Assembly: GCF_011682045.1 (NCBI RefSeq)
Contig: NZ_VVIW01000010.1
Location: 62,001-126,000, forward strand
Source: Massilia aquatica
Lineage (GTDB): Bacteria; Pseudomonadota; Gammaproteobacteria; Burkholderiales; Burkholderiaceae_D
Direction of reading: 5' to 3'
DNA length: 64,000 nucleotides
Shown in pieces: positions 1 to 10,313 of the stretch. Each line of letters begins with the position of its first letter. Positions within the stretch are counted from its first letter, which is position 1. The translations under genes were made by a program, and so were the position numbers. The notes below the pieces were generated by a model that saw only the letters and a list, made by a program, of their open reading frames with translations, was not told the origin of the DNA and did no database searches.

Positions 1-823
1 CCTCCGATGAATAGGTGTCGTTGACCGGCACGCCCCAGGCCTCGCGGCAGGCCTGGCGCACCTGCGCGTCGAGCGGTTCGCCGAAGGTGCGCACTTCGCG
101 CAGGCTTGGGAGGCGCACGCCTTGCTCAAGCGCCAGGGTGGCCAGTTGCAGGGCCAGCGAGGGATAGGTCAGCAGGTAGCCCGGCGCGCGCTCAACCAGC
201 CACGCCAGCTGGGCCTCGACATCGACGCTGACCGGGCACAGACAGGCTGGGCCGGTGTGGAACATGCGGGTCGCCATGCCCCAGTTGTCGGCCTCGGCGG
301 CCTCGCCGCGCCGGATGATGCACAGCGTTTGCAGCAGGTCGCGCGCATGCCACGCATGGTCGAGCAGGGTCAGCGCTTCCCACACCAGCTGGTTGAGGTA
401 GGTTTTGCGAAAGCGCACCGGCGTGCCGGTCGAGCCGGAACTGCCGCCGTCGGCCAGCGGCCCGTGTTCGGACGGCACGGCGCTGCTCTGAAGCTGGTCG
501 AACTGCGCTTGCAGTTCCCGCCGGGACAAGCACGGCAGCCGTGCGAACTCGTCCGCGCGCACGGGCGCGCCCTCGCTCCATTGCGCCACCAGGCCGGGCG
601 GCCAGTGTTCACGGTACCAGGGCACGCTGCGCGCGGCGTGGCGCACGATCTGCGCCAATTGGAGCGACTGGCGCGCCGCGATCTCGTGCGGGGCCAGCCA
701 TTGCTCGCTCTCCATCTGGTGCAACAGGGAGCAGACCAGGCCGCTCCGCATGTCCGGAACGGCCGGCCACGCGATGCCGGCCAGGCTGCTTTTCAAACGC
801 CATGCGGGTGCGTCGGTCGGCAT
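1..823 (-). CDS. Phenylacetate-CoA ligase-like adenylating enzyme (C-terminus off the left edge)
   Basis: This reading frame is open to the window edge, so only about 274 N-terminal residues are visible. The translation carries the ATP-binding P-loop SSGSTGTPVRFRKT near residue 118 and, close to the edge, the GEPLD and NDTYSSE segments typical of the phenylacetate-CoA ligase / CapF-PaaK branch of acyl-adenylating enzymes. These enzymes activate a carboxylic acid with ATP and usually load it on CoA. The start is ATG at 823, 30 bp after the stop of the autotransporter gene on the same strand, so the two may be co-transcribed. The substrate cannot be read from what is visible; polysaccharide- or siderophore-associated relatives exist. 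Confidence 0.75.
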   Translation of the reverse strand, partial: MPTDAPAWRLKSSLAGIAWPAVPDMRSGLVCSLLHQMESEQWLAPHEIAARQSLQLAQIVRHAARSVPWYREHWPPGLVAQWSEGAPVRADEFARLPCLSRRELQAQFDQLQSSAVPSEHGPLADGGSSGSTGTPVRFRKTYLNQLVWEALTLLDHAWHARDLLQTLCIIRRGEAAEADNWGMATRMFHTGPACLCPVSVDVEAQLAWLVERAPGYLLTYPSLALQLATLALEQGVRLPSLREVRTFGEPLDAQVRQACREAWGVPVNDTYSSE

Positions 824-852
824 TGCTCTGTCTGGATCAGGCGCGGCGGCGT

Positions 853-3800
853 TCAGAACTGCTTGCGCAGCTTGAACGAGACGCTTTGCGCACGCAAGCC
901 GCGATGGGCTTCGGCGTCGTAGCGCGCCGTCAGTTCGGTGTTGCCGTCGCGCAGCAGCGTCACGCCGGCGCCGGCGCGCGCGAACAGCGGCTTGGCATCG
1001 ACCCCGTAGGTGGTGAAGGCCGGTCCGCCACCGGCAAACGCCGCCACCAGCGTGGTTTGCTCGGCAAGGAAATCATAGCCGAGCCCGAGGTTGCCGGAGA
1101 ACGTCAATTGCTTCGATGGCGAATGATTGAACTTGGCGTCGGCGTACAGGGTGAACTGTTTGGCGCGCTGGCTGTTTACCATCAGGTTCAGGGCGCCGGC
1201 GCCGGTTTCGGCGTAGGCCTTGTTCTTGACGGTGGTGTAGTCCAGGCGCACTGATGGCGTCAGGCTGGTTTGCTCGCTGAGTGCCACGACGCGCGCAATG
1301 CCGCTGCCGGCATGCAGGCTGATGCCGCGGTAGTCGCTGCCGGCCATGCGCGTCAGGCCGCCGAAACTGATGAGCCTGCGTCCCTCGGTCTTGTTGGTGC
1401 CGGCATCGAGCTGCCAGTTGATGTCGGTATCGGCATCGAGGCTGTGGCTGCCGTAGGTCATCAGTTGCAGCAGGTCGATATCGGCCGACTGCGGGCTTAC
1501 GCCGTTGCCGTCCAGATTGGTGCGGGCGTAGGTCAGCGCGACGCCGACCCGGTCGGCGCTGCCGACGCCGCCGTCCGCGCCGACGATCAGGCCACCGGTG
1601 TCGGCTTTATAGCCGGCCGTGCCATCGCGTTCGCTCTGGCGCGCCCAGGCCCCGAACGGCTTGGCCCATAAGTTGCGCTCGCTGTCGTAGCCGCCGCCGG
1701 CCGACAGGCCGCGCTTCGATTCGATGCGCGCTTGCACCACGCGGCCGGTCAGGTTCATGTTGTGGGCAACGGCGGAGGCCATGCCGCCGCCTGCCAGCGG
1801 CAGGGTCTGGCCGACGGCATCCGAGACTTCCTGCGCGGTCGACAGCTTGCCCAGCGCTGTGATGACCTGGCCCATGTCGCCGCCGGTACCGCTGGCGATC
1901 AGGCTGTCGAACACGCGCGCGGCGCCCCCGCCGGACGAGTTGCCGGTAGCGACGATGGCCGAGATGGCGGTATTGGCCGGCTGCGGCTGGATTGGCGGCA
2001 GCGTTGGCGTCGGCACCGGGGTCGGGACCGGCGTTGGCACTGGCACTGGAACCGGTACTGGCGTTGGCACTGGGACCGGCACCGGTGTCGGCACTGGAAC
2101 CGGCGTCGGCACTGGAACCGGAACCGGCGTCGGAACCGGCACTGGCACTGGCGTTGGCACTGGGACCGGCACCGGCGTCGGCGGCGGGACCGGGACCGGG
2201 ACCGGGACCGGCGTCGGCACTGGAACCGGCACCGGTGTCGGCACCGGCACCGGCGTCGGCACAGGAACAGGTGTGGGGACGGGTGTTGGTTCCGGCGTCG
2301 GCACCGGTGTCGGTGTCGGAACAGGTGTTGGTACCGGCACTGGTGTCGGTGTCGGGGTCGGGGTTGGCGTTGGCGTCGGCGTCGGCGTCGGCGTTGCCGA
2401 GGCGATTACCAGGTCGATGGCATTGCCGTTCTTGACGCCAGTCAGGTTGAACAGGAAGCTGTTGTCGGTAACGGGAATGATGGCCGCCGTTGTCAGCGTG
2501 TCGCCAGCCTTGATCACATTGGCAAGCACGGTGCCGTTGGCCAGCACCGGCGCGCCGCTGACATCGACATCGATGTTGCTGCTGGCGGACATGTCGACAT
2601 TGCCTGTGACGTTCAGTTTGCCGTAAGTGGTGGCATTGGTCAGGCCGGTGCGAAAGATGCCGCCGACGGGCTGGAGATAGTCGCCGGTCAAGGTCACGGT
2701 ATGGCCGGCGGCGACCGACAGGATTCCGCTGTTGCTCATGGTCGTCGCGCCGATGGCCAGCGCACTGCTTGAGCGCAGGGTGCTGCCGGCGCTGATATTC
2801 ATCTGGCTCAAGCCGGAAAAATTGCCACCGGCGGTCATCGCCGCGCTGTTGAGCGTACCGGTGCCGATATTGACCACGCTGCCGGCGCCGCCGCTGACGG
2901 TGCCGGTCACGCTGGCGCTGGTGCCCAGGATATTCAAGGTATTGATGCCGAGCGCGAGCGCGCCAGTCAGGCTGCCCCGGTTAGTGACGATAAACGCGCT
3001 GCCGCTGTTGGTGAAGTTGAGCGAATTGGTGCCGCTGATGGCGCCGGTGCCGCTGTTCAGGATACCGCCGTCGAGAACGCTCGTGCCGGTGATTGCGATG
3101 CCGGTGTTGGTGCCGCTGATCGTGCCATCGTTGGTGATGCCTCCATGCACTTGCGCGTTGGGCACGGTGATGCCGATGTCGGTGGCGGTGATGGTGGCGC
3201 CGGCCTGGTTGACGATGCCGCCGGACACGATATTGGCGCCGCTGCCGATCCGGATGCCGCGCGGGGCGTCCAGCGCACCGGCGTTGACGATGCCGGTGGC
3301 CACGCTGGCGCCGGTGCCGTTGACATTGATGGCGTGGTTCTTGCTGGTGATGACGCCGTTTGCGGTATTGCTGACCGACCCCGCCGTGGCGCCGTTGGAC
3401 AAGGTGATGCCATTGCCGTTACTACTGGTAATGACCGAGCTGTTGACGATCTGGCCAGTGACAGTGGAATTGTCGCTGATGAATATGCCGGCGCCGTCGA
3501 TGCTGTTTCTGCCGCTCGACAGGGTGGTGGTGATGGTGCCGGCGTTATTGACGTTGCCGGTGATCGTGCTGCCATTGTAGGCGGCGATGCCGCCTTCGGC
3601 CCCGTCCATCAGGCCACGGTTGATGATGTCGCCGCTGATCTGCGACGCGCTCAGGTTGATCGAGCGATCGCCGTGGGTCTCGGCGCCGCTATCGTTCAGG
3701 ATGCCGCCGCCGCTGATGGTGGCGCTGCTCAGGTCGATGGGGTGGCTGCCGGTCAGTTTGCCGGCATTGACGATGCCACTGGTGACCGTCGAAGCGGCGA

Positions 3801-4686
3801 CGCCGATGATCGCGGTGCGGCCGCCGCTCATGATGCCGGTCGCGGTATTCTCGATCATGCCGACGGTCGAGCCGCTTCCCACCACCACCATGCTCGAATT
3901 GGCGCCGGCGATCGTGCCGCTGTTGCTGATTTTGCCGCTCACGGTGCTTCCCGCCAGTGCCAGCGCCGGGTTGCCGCCCTGGGTGTCGATGCTGCCGCTG
4001 TTGAGGATGTCGCCGGTGAGCGTGACGCTCGCCAGGGCGATGCCGCGCGCGTTTTGCCCTGGCGTCTTGCCGATGTGCCCCTGGTTGATAATGCTGGCGC
4101 CGAGCTGGGAATTGCTGATGTCGAGTGCGGCAAAACCGGCGGCCGCGTTGATGTTGCCGCCGGCGGCGTTGGTGATGCCGCCCTGCACAGTACTGTTGAC
4201 GATGTGGATCGCGGTGCCGTTGGCGGCGCTGATCACGCCGGCCGGACCGTTGCTGATGGCACCGGTAACATTAGCGCCGTTCAGGCGTATGCCTTCCAGA
4301 GTCAGGCCGCCCAACACGACGGTGGACGCGATGGTGCCGGTATTGGTGATCCCGCCGCTGAGGGTGCCTTCGATGTTGAGCGCGACCGTGGCCGGGTTGA
4401 TGGTGCCGGCATTGGTGATCGAGACGGCGCTGACGCCGCTGCCGAGCTGGACCCCATTGTTGGGGGTGTTTGCCAACGGCACGGTAATCACCCCGGTGGC
4501 GCTTACCGCGAGGCTCTCGCCGGCGCCGATGGTGCAGGTGCTATCGATGGTCGTGTTGTCCACCGTAATGATGCCGCCGCTGGCGGCCGGGCAAGGATTG
4601 CCGATTGCCGCCGCGTTGGCCATCATCAGGCAGGCGCCGGCCACCAGCACCGCCATTTGTTTTTTTTGAAAGGTGTAATTCGGCAT
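853..4686 (-). CDS. Autotransporter (type Va) surface protein with proline-rich stalk
   Basis: 1277 residues. An N-terminal signal peptide (residues 1-28, ending ANAAA) is followed by a passenger of about 730 residues made of imperfect N-x-G-x-I repeats such as GGITNTGTI, which usually fold as a right-handed beta-helix. Residues about 765-905 are an almost pure Pro-Thr/Pro-Val repeat that should form a rigid rod. The last 320 or so residues look like an outer-membrane autotransporter barrel, with strands of alternating residues and a C-terminal Phe (KLRKQF). Expected role: surface-displayed adhesin or biofilm factor. No protease or esterase motif was seen in the passenger. The ATG at 4686 is preceded by a GC-rich leader, and an FNR-like palindrome lies at 4771-4784. 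Confidence 0.9.
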   Translation of the reverse strand: MPNYTFQKKQMAVLVAGACLMMANAAAIGNPCPAASGGIITVDNTTIDSTCTIGAGESLAVSATGVITVPLANTPNNGVQLGSGVSAVSITNAGTINPATVALNIEGTLSGGITNTGTIASTVVLGGLTLEGIRLNGANVTGAISNGPAGVISAANGTAIHIVNSTVQGGITNAAGGNINAAAGFAALDISNSQLGASIINQGHIGKTPGQNARGIALASVTLTGDILNSGSIDTQGGNPALALAGSTVSGKISNSGTIAGANSSMVVVGSGSTVGMIENTATGIMSGGRTAIIGVAASTVTSGIVNAGKLTGSHPIDLSSATISGGGILNDSGAETHGDRSINLSASQISGDIINRGLMDGAEGGIAAYNGSTITGNVNNAGTITTTLSSGRNSIDGAGIFISDNSTVTGQIVNSSVITSSNGNGITLSNGATAGSVSNTANGVITSKNHAINVNGTGASVATGIVNAGALDAPRGIRIGSGANIVSGGIVNQAGATITATDIGITVPNAQVHGGITNDGTISGTNTGIAITGTSVLDGGILNSGTGAISGTNSLNFTNSGSAFIVTNRGSLTGALALGINTLNILGTSASVTGTVSGGAGSVVNIGTGTLNSAAMTAGGNFSGLSQMNISAGSTLRSSSALAIGATTMSNSGILSVAAGHTVTLTGDYLQPVGGIFRTGLTNATTYGKLNVTGNVDMSASSNIDVDVSGAPVLANGTVLANVIKAGDTLTTAAIIPVTDNSFLFNLTGVKNGNAIDLVIASATPTPTPTPTPTPTPTPTPVPVPTPVPTPTPVPTPEPTPVPTPVPVPTPVPVPTPVPVPVPTPVPVPVPVPPPTPVPVPVPTPVPVPVPTPVPVPVPTPVPVPTPVPVPVPTPVPVPVPVPTPVPTPVPTPTLPPIQPQPANTAISAIVATGNSSGGGAARVFDSLIASGTGGDMGQVITALGKLSTAQEVSDAVGQTLPLAGGGMASAVAHNMNLTGRVVQARIESKRGLSAGGGYDSERNLWAKPFGAWARQSERDGTAGYKADTGGLIVGADGGVGSADRVGVALTYARTNLDGNGVSPQSADIDLLQLMTYGSHSLDADTDINWQLDAGTNKTEGRRLISFGGLTRMAGSDYRGISLHAGSGIARVVALSEQTSLTPSVRLDYTTVKNKAYAETGAGALNLMVNSQRAKQFTLYADAKFNHSPSKQLTFSGNLGLGYDFLAEQTTLVAAFAGGGPAFTTYGVDAKPLFARAGAGVTLLRDGNTELTARYDAEAHRGLRAQSVSFKLRKQF
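1998..2394. repeat. Low-complexity hexanucleotide-type repeat encoding Pro-Thr/Pro-Val
   Basis: About 400 bp of imperfect repeats of GGCACTGGAACC / GGCGTC type units. Read on the minus strand they encode the (PT/PV)n stalk of the autotransporter. Synonymous interruptions and PVPVP versus PTPVP blocks point to repeated unit duplication. Such tracts are prone to length change by slippage. The long Gly-Thr-Gly open frames on the opposite strand are by-products. Confidence 0.9.
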
Positions 4687-4770
4687 GAGATCGATTCCCG
4701 GTCAGGTCCGCAACAGTTGTGGGAGGCGCCGGAAGAGAAGGTGCGCGCGCCGGATGAATCAAGGCATTGC

Positions 4771-4784
4771 TTGATCTATCTCAA
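4771..4784 (-). promoter_or_regulatory. FNR-like palindrome upstream of the autotransporter
   Basis: TTGATCTATCTCAA matches the FNR/Anr consensus TTGAT-N4-ATCAA at nine of ten positions and lies 85-98 bp upstream of the autotransporter start. No convincing -10 hexamer lies at the usual distance on the minus strand, so the functional call is weak. Confidence 0.35.
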
Positions 4785-4941
4785 GCCGCGCTGATCCCTA
4801 TGTGTATGTATTGAATATAGAGAACAACGATTTTTGTGTAAATGCGTTTCGTTCGGAAGCAGACGGGAATCAAGTCCGAGAACAACACTTCAGCCACGGC
4901 CGGGATGACCCCCCGCAGCCGTGGTACCACATCGACAAGAC

Positions 4942-6336
4942 TCAGATCCAGTATTCGGTCAGGCGCGCCGTCCATTCCTTGATGCGGTCGCTCCACGGCC
5001 GGTCGCGCCACTGTTCCAGGGTGATTTCCTTGGAATCGCGCATGTCTTCCGAAAACGCGCTTTCCATGTCGGCGCCGAAGCCGGCATCGAGCACCACCAC
5101 GTTGAGCTCGTAGTTGTGCAGGAAACTGCGGCGGTCGATATTGGCCGAGCCGACCGTCGACCAGGTGCCGTCGATCACCGCCGTCTTGGCATGCAGGATC
5201 GCCACCTGCAACTGGTGGATCTTGACCCCGTTCTTGAGCAGTTCGTCGTAGAAGGCGCGGCCGGCGTGGAACACCAGGCCGTGATCGGTCACGCCCGGCA
5301 GCACCAGGCGCACGTCCACGCCGCGCCTGGCGGCCGCGCTCAGGGCGTCGACAAACTGGCGGTCCGGCACGAAATACGCGGCCGTGATGTGCACCGACTT
5401 CTTCGATTCCTGGATCGCCAGCATGAGCGACTTGTAGATCTCGGACTCGCGCTCGGGATCGGTGGCGAGCACGCGCACGATCTTGTCGCCGACCGGGGCC
5501 AGCGCCGGAAAGTACTCGCGCTCGGGCAATTCGCCGGCATCCTGGTTGACCCAGGCGTCGATGAAGTGATATTGCAGGGTCGCCACCGCCGGGCCTTCGA
5601 TCTTGATGTGGGTGTCGCGCCAGCCGACTTTCTTGCTGTCGATCGTCGCGTCCGGCCGGCGCTTGGAGCGGAAGAAGGAACTGTTGGCGTAGGTGCTGCT
5701 GATGTTGATGCCGCCCGTAAACGCCACCTTGCCATCGACCACCATCAGCTTGCGGTGGTCGCGGTTGTTCAATTCCCACTTGCCGACCCGCGCCGCCGGA
5801 TTGACCGGGTTGAAGGCGACCATGGCAATGCCGGCCTGCTGCATGCGCTCGAAGAATTCCTTGGGCGTGCCGAAGGTGCCGACGCTGTCGTACAGCACGT
5901 TGACGGTGACGCCCTGTTTTTGCTTGTCGATCAGGACGTTGGCGAACTGCAGGCCGATTTCATCCTGGTCGAAAATGTAGGTTTCCAGGTTGATCGAGGT
6001 TTTGGCGTTGCTGGCGGCCGCCATCATTTCGCGCATGGTGGCCGGGCCGTCGAACAGCAGGGTGACTTTGTTGCCCGCCACCAGCGGCACGCCCGTGGCG
6101 GCTTCTTCCAGCACCGCCAGCGCCTTCATGTCGGGGGTGGCCTTGGCCCAGCGCCGCGCCAGCAGGTCGGCGGCCTTTTTCTTGTCCATCCGGCCCTTGC
6201 CGGTGGCCACCGTCGGGGTCTTCTGCGCCACCGGCGTGTCGCCCACCCCGTCCATCGAGGGCAGGGAAGCGCAGGAGGCCAGACCGACCGCCAGGGCCAG
6301 CACGGCCAGCCAGGCAGCGACACGTGATTTCGTCAT
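4942..6336 (-). CDS. Phospholipase D / cardiolipin-synthase-like lipoprotein
   Basis: 464 residues. A lipoprotein signal peptide ends at LASCAS, with Cys22 as the likely lipidated residue. Two HKD catalytic motifs are intact: HRKLMVVDGKVAFTGG and, near the C-terminus, HAKTAVIDGTWSTVGSAN. This fits the cardiolipin synthase / PLD-like family, which transfers phosphatidyl groups or hydrolyses phosphodiesters. The lipoprotein anchor places it at the envelope. Its start overlaps the stop of the upstream Gcr gene by four bases (ATGA), so the two are translationally coupled and probably share the motif-bearing promoter at 8464-8505. A 255-bp spacer separates it from the autotransporter. Confidence 0.88.
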   Translation of the reverse strand: MTKSRVAAWLAVLALAVGLASCASLPSMDGVGDTPVAQKTPTVATGKGRMDKKKAADLLARRWAKATPDMKALAVLEEAATGVPLVAGNKVTLLFDGPATMREMMAAASNAKTSINLETYIFDQDEIGLQFANVLIDKQKQGVTVNVLYDSVGTFGTPKEFFERMQQAGIAMVAFNPVNPAARVGKWELNNRDHRKLMVVDGKVAFTGGINISSTYANSSFFRSKRRPDATIDSKKVGWRDTHIKIEGPAVATLQYHFIDAWVNQDAGELPEREYFPALAPVGDKIVRVLATDPERESEIYKSLMLAIQESKKSVHITAAYFVPDRQFVDALSAAARRGVDVRLVLPGVTDHGLVFHAGRAFYDELLKNGVKIHQLQVAILHAKTAVIDGTWSTVGSANIDRRSFLHNYELNVVVLDAGFGADMESAFSEDMRDSKEITLEQWRDRPWSDRIKEWTARLTEYWI

Positions 6337-8429
6337 TTTGATCCCTTAAGTGGTACAGCGTCGGGCGACTCGGACGGCAAGTCCTTGGGTCCGATGAAAA
6401 AATCGATGGGGGCGGCCAGGAAACGCCGTCCGAGTGCTTTCAACAACAGGATACCGTGTTCAAAGTGAATCTTGCGCGCGCGAAGCGCAACCAACAGTGC
6501 CAAGCCGAAACTTACCACGAGATTGACCGTGCCGATCGATAAAAAACCGCCGATCGAGGTCAGCGCGACTTGCCAGCTCATCTGGTGGTCGAGCGCAACC
6601 AGCGCGGTGGCGAAGTTGGCCGACGAGAAGGTGACGTGGCGGATGTCGAGCGGCAGGCCGAACAGGAAGCCGAGGGTACCGATGGTGCCCAGCAGCACGC
6701 CGAAGTACAGATTGCCCATCAGGCTGCCGAGGTTGTTCTCGATGTACAGCGACAGGCGCAGCAAGCGCTCCGGCCCCAGCAAACGGCCCAGGCCGCGCAG
6801 CTGGTAGACGCGCTGCGCCATGCGCGTGTAAAGCGCCTTGTTGTCGAAATAACCAGAGATCAGGCCGGCCACGAACAGGCACACGCCTGCGATGGCGGCG
6901 TAGAACAGGGCCGGGCTGTGGATCGGATCGATGTCGTGCAGCAGGTGCGCGGCTTTCTCTTGTGTGACCAAGTGGCGCCCGGTGGCGTAGTGGTAGCCGG
7001 TGGCGATCAGCCAGGCGGTCGGAATCGCCGTGGCCAGGTTGCCGAGCACGGCGACGCACTGGGTGCGGAACACCTTGTTGATGAGCGCCGCCATGCTGTC
7101 GAGGTCGATGTTCCTGCCATCCTTGCTCGACAGGCCGGCGGCGATGCGCGAGGCGGTCATGGCCGGCTGCTTGGTGGCCACGGTGAAATGCAGCACGTGG
7201 ATCAGCATGAAGCCGAGCGAGTAGTTCAGGCTGAACAAAAAGGCTTCAACTAGTGGCGCGGCGCGCAGGGTGCCGAGCAGGATCTTGAACAGCGCCATGA
7301 AGCCGACGATGAAACCGGCCCCGGCCGAGGAATTGAACATGCTGCGCAGCTGGACGCGGCTGTCGGCAATGTAGTGTTCGCCGGTGCGGCTGGCGTTTTC
7401 GGTCACATTGCGCGCCAGCAAGTCGATATTGTCGGCAAACAAGTCGCGGACGGTGTATTTGTTGTTGTGCGCTTCGACCAGTTCCTGCGCCAGGGCAATG
7501 CCGCCGGCGCGGCGCAGGCTGGTCGGCGGGGCATAGTCGGGCGTGGCGTCGTTGGCCAGGGTGGCCAGGTCGACCCCGGGGGCGGACGGCAAGTGACCGC
7601 TCACATCGACCAGGAACAGCAGTTTGCGCAGGCGGTCGATGCTTTGGGTCAGCGCCACCAGCAGGTAAGTGAGGGCCACGCTGGTGCCGTGGCTGAGCGC
7701 GTTCTTGCGGATCTTGGCGACCACGCTGTCGCACTGGTCGAGCATCACGAGCAGGTGGCGTGCGTCGTCGACGCTGGCCACGTCGCCGGCCAGCAGGCGC
7801 GCATAGCCGTCGAGGTAGTTGTTGACCTCGATGTTTTGCATCAGGAACGGCGAATCGAAGTTTTCGATGTCCGCATGGCTGCTGATCAGGCGCGGCTCGA
7901 AACCGAGCGCGCAGACGCGGCAGGAAATCGTGCGGATCGCTTCGAGCATGCCGAGCACGGTGGTGCGCTCGGCGTTGGCCGGGCTTGTGAACGGCGCGGG
8001 AGGGGCGTTCGAGACCACGTCGAACAGCTCCAGCCAGTCGGCGGCGGGCACGGTGCGGATCCAGCGGTAGTCGGTCTGGACGTACAGGACCTGGTCGATG
8101 GCGTCGCTCAGGTACACATCGCCCAGTGCGGGCGGCAGGAAGCGGTAGGAAATGCGGCGTTTCAGTTCGGTAAAGAAACCGTCGTTGGAGAGCACCCCGA
8201 TGTCGGTGTACAGGCTGGCGTGGCGGCGGCTGTCGAGCAGGCGCGTGAGGTAGCTGCGCAGGGCCGAGGCTTGCTCGGGATTGCCCTTGAGTAGCTGGCA
8301 CAGGGTGCGCACGCGCTCGGTGCTGGTGGCGATCTCGGCGCGGCGGCGCGGACGCAGTTTTTCCACCAGGTCGACCAGCACATCAATGCGGTCGCTATGG
8401 GGATCGATTCGTTCTAGGGTGGAAAGCAT
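6333..8429 (-). CDS. Gcr-family 'site-specific recombinase' membrane protein
   Basis: 698 residues that I recognise as the COG4389/SpecificRecomb family, long annotated as site-specific recombinase after the gonococcal gcr gene. The sequence shows no tyrosine or serine recombinase motif. Instead it has an N-terminal helical domain of about 380 residues and then several hydrophobic segments between residues 385 and 660 (for example GFIVGFMALFKILLG and SLGFMLIHVLHF). A membrane role is therefore more likely. The start has a weak ribosome site; the leader would be only about 28 nt if the predicted promoter at 8464-8505 is used. It overlaps the PLD gene by 4 bp. Confidence 0.8.
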   Translation of the reverse strand: MLSTLERIDPHSDRIDVLVDLVEKLRPRRRAEIATSTERVRTLCQLLKGNPEQASALRSYLTRLLDSRRHASLYTDIGVLSNDGFFTELKRRISYRFLPPALGDVYLSDAIDQVLYVQTDYRWIRTVPAADWLELFDVVSNAPPAPFTSPANAERTTVLGMLEAIRTISCRVCALGFEPRLISSHADIENFDSPFLMQNIEVNNYLDGYARLLAGDVASVDDARHLLVMLDQCDSVVAKIRKNALSHGTSVALTYLLVALTQSIDRLRKLLFLVDVSGHLPSAPGVDLATLANDATPDYAPPTSLRRAGGIALAQELVEAHNNKYTVRDLFADNIDLLARNVTENASRTGEHYIADSRVQLRSMFNSSAGAGFIVGFMALFKILLGTLRAAPLVEAFLFSLNYSLGFMLIHVLHFTVATKQPAMTASRIAAGLSSKDGRNIDLDSMAALINKVFRTQCVAVLGNLATAIPTAWLIATGYHYATGRHLVTQEKAAHLLHDIDPIHSPALFYAAIAGVCLFVAGLISGYFDNKALYTRMAQRVYQLRGLGRLLGPERLLRLSLYIENNLGSLMGNLYFGVLLGTIGTLGFLFGLPLDIRHVTFSSANFATALVALDHQMSWQVALTSIGGFLSIGTVNLVVSFGLALLVALRARKIHFEHGILLLKALGRRFLAAPIDFFIGPKDLPSESPDAVPLKGSK

Positions 8430-8463
8430 GAAATAGTGCCGGAGCAGCAGATACTAAAGACGT

Positions 8464-8505
8464 AGTGTACGTGGTGTTGCGCGGAAACTTTGTTCGCTAG
8501 CGAAC
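8464..8505 (-). promoter_or_regulatory. GTDCG-N4-CGHAC site and -10 for the gcr-PLD operon
   Basis: Perfect palindrome GTTCGCTAGCGAAC at 8492-8505, then 22 bp, then a -10-like TACACT at 8464-8469 (minus strand). This is the class II activator geometry shared with the other sites in this window. Confidence 0.7.
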
Positions 8506-8520
8506 AGACTGGCTACGCGG

Positions 8521-9243
8521 CTAGTTGGGACACAGCGTGTATTTCTTGCTACCCATGGGATCGGTGGCGGATGGATAGGTGACGCAATAGGTTCCCAGCG
8601 CGGTTTTGATCTTGTACATGCGCCCGCCTCTATCGCTATTGCCGGTTGTAATTTCCTCGATCTCGGCTTTTTCAAACAGGGTGGGGTTGCGCCGGGCCGA
8701 CTGGATGCCGGCGATCAGGCGTTTTTGCGGCGAATCGTCGGGCACGGCGAACTTGTTGAGCGATGCCTTGCGCAACTCCTTGTCGATCTTGGCCAAGTCG
8801 GCCAGGGCGCGCTTGCGGATGGCGTCGGCGCCGCCGGCGGGTGCCGCAGGGGCCGGTTCGGTGGCGAACGGGTCGGGCGGCAGCAGCGCGATGGCCGGTG
8901 CCTCGCTCTCGGGCGTGGCGGGCACGGAAATCGCAGGGGCGGGCGGCGCCGGTGGCGTGGCGGGCGCATCGCGTCGCGTGCGCGCGGCCCGCACCGGTTC
9001 GCTGCTGGCGCTGGCCGCCGGTACGGGACGCGCTTGCGGCGCCGGCTCGCCCGCTTTGGGGGCAACGGTGTCGATCCACTGGATGCGCGGGCCACTGTCC
9101 TCGTCGCGCAGCGGGGCTTGTTCGCGCGTGTGGTGCCACGCCAGCAACAGGGCGGCGTGCAGGCCGATCACGATGCCGATGGTGAGCCAGCGGCCTGGCG
9201 GCCGGGAAAACGCGATGTCGGTGGAAGGGTGCAGCGTCGGCAA
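8521..9243 (-). CDS. TonB-like periplasm-spanning protein of unknown role
   Basis: 240 residues. One N-terminal transmembrane segment (WLTIGIVIGLHAALLLAW, about residues 19-36) is followed by an Ala/Pro-rich stretch of about 110 residues and a compact C-terminal region with two cysteines (TYCVTYP...YTLCPN) that could form a disulfide. The layout is that of TonB-like energy transducers or anchor proteins, but the C-terminus does not show the classical TonB YP motif. The stop lies 15 bp from the palindrome that serves the next gene. The upstream 184-bp spacer contains two GGTTAAAT copies and is AT-rich, so a divergent promoter with the aminotransferase gene is likely. Confidence 0.6.
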   Translation of the reverse strand: MPTLHPSTDIAFSRPPGRWLTIGIVIGLHAALLLAWHHTREQAPLRDEDSGPRIQWIDTVAPKAGEPAPQARPVPAASASSEPVRAARTRRDAPATPPAPPAPAISVPATPESEAPAIALLPPDPFATEPAPAAPAGGADAIRKRALADLAKIDKELRKASLNKFAVPDDSPQKRLIAGIQSARRNPTLFEKAEIEEITTGNSDRGGRMYKIKTALGTYCVTYPSATDPMGSKKYTLCPN

Positions 9244-9427
9244 AATGAAATACCTTAGGTTAAATCTTGGGTTAAATATATGATTGCAGCATTTTCAATG
9301 CTAACAGGTATGGTCGGATTATTGCTGTGCTGCATTGGAGTCCGGCCTCTAACCGGCGTCGGCGGCGGCCGGACCTGTCGCGCAAGTTCGGTTAAACTTC
9401 CTGCACAACAATGACAAGGGAGCGATT

Positions 9428-10264
9428 ATGTATCTGACTTATTTCAAGGGGCAATGGGCCGAAGGTAATGTGCCCTTGTTCGGGGCGATGGATCACAGCG
9501 TCTGGCTCGGCTCGTCCGTGTTCGATGGCGCGCGCGCCATCCGCGGCCAGTTGCCGGACCTGCGCCCGCACCTGGAACGGGTGATCCGTTCCGCCGAGCG
9601 GCTTGGCTTGCAGTGCCCGCTGACGGTCGACGAGATGGAAGCGCTGGTGCGCGAGGGTGTCGCCAAATTTCCGGCCGATGCCGAACTGTATGTGCGCCCG
9701 CTGGTGTTCGGCGCCGAGGGTTTCCTGGTGCCGGTGCCCGACAAGAGCGGCTTCGCCTTGACCCTGTTCGATGCGCCGATGCCGCCGTTCACCGGCTTTT
9801 CGGCCTGCCTGTCGACCCTGTGCCGGCCCGACGCGACCATGGCGCCGACCGATGCCAAGGCCTCGGCCCTGTACGCCAACACCACGCGCGCCATCCGCGA
9901 AGCGAGTGCGCGCGGTTTCGAGAACGCCGTGGTGGTCGACAGCGATGGCCACGTGGCCGAATTTGCGACATCGAACCTGTTCCTGGTCACGCCGGAAGGC
10001 AAGGTGGTGACGCCGGTGCCGAATGGCACGTTCCTGGCGGGAATTACGCGGGCACGGGTGATTGGTTTACTGGCCGAGGCCGGTGTAGCGGTGGAGGAGC
10101 GCAGCGTCCATCCGGAGGAGTTGCTGACGGCGCTGGAAATTTTTAATACTGGAAACTACGGCAAGGTCACGCCCTGCATCCGCTACGAGCAGCGCACGCT
10201 CGCCATCGGGCCGGTGGCGACCCTGGCGCGCGAGCGCTACCTGGCGTTCAGCGGCGCCGCTTAA
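9428..10264 (+). CDS. ilvE: Branched-chain amino acid aminotransferase-like class IV enzyme
   Basis: 278 residues, fold-type IV PLP aminotransferase. The segment DAKASALYAN holds the likely PLP lysine, and it is followed by the family signature in which a conserved Glu (VAEFATSNLFLV) precedes the cofactor-binding Asn. YFKGQWAEG at the N-terminus and GSSVFDGARAIRG fit branched-chain aminotransferase. It would move an amino group between 2-oxoglutarate and branched-chain 2-oxo acids in the cytosol. Length is slightly shorter than E. coli IlvE (309). A D-amino acid or aminodeoxychorismate lyase role is possible, since class IV members are hard to tell apart. A ribosome site AAGGGAG precedes the ATG. 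Confidence 0.75.
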   Translation: MYLTYFKGQWAEGNVPLFGAMDHSVWLGSSVFDGARAIRGQLPDLRPHLERVIRSAERLGLQCPLTVDEMEALVREGVAKFPADAELYVRPLVFGAEGFLVPVPDKSGFALTLFDAPMPPFTGFSACLSTLCRPDATMAPTDAKASALYANTTRAIREASARGFENAVVVDSDGHVAEFATSNLFLVTPEGKVVTPVPNGTFLAGITRARVIGLLAEAGVAVEERSVHPEELLTALEIFNTGNYGKVTPCIRYEQRTLAIGPVATLARERYLAFSGAA

Positions 10265-10313
10265 GCGGCGGCAGGCGGGCGCTGCTTAAGCGGCGGCGCC
10301 CACAGCGTCGCGC

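Noticed and set aside
1724-2626. Long Gly-Thr-Gly and Arg-rich open frames opposite the autotransporter stalk
   Set aside because: They arise from the antisense of a GC-rich Pro-Thr repeat and have no ribosome site or domain.
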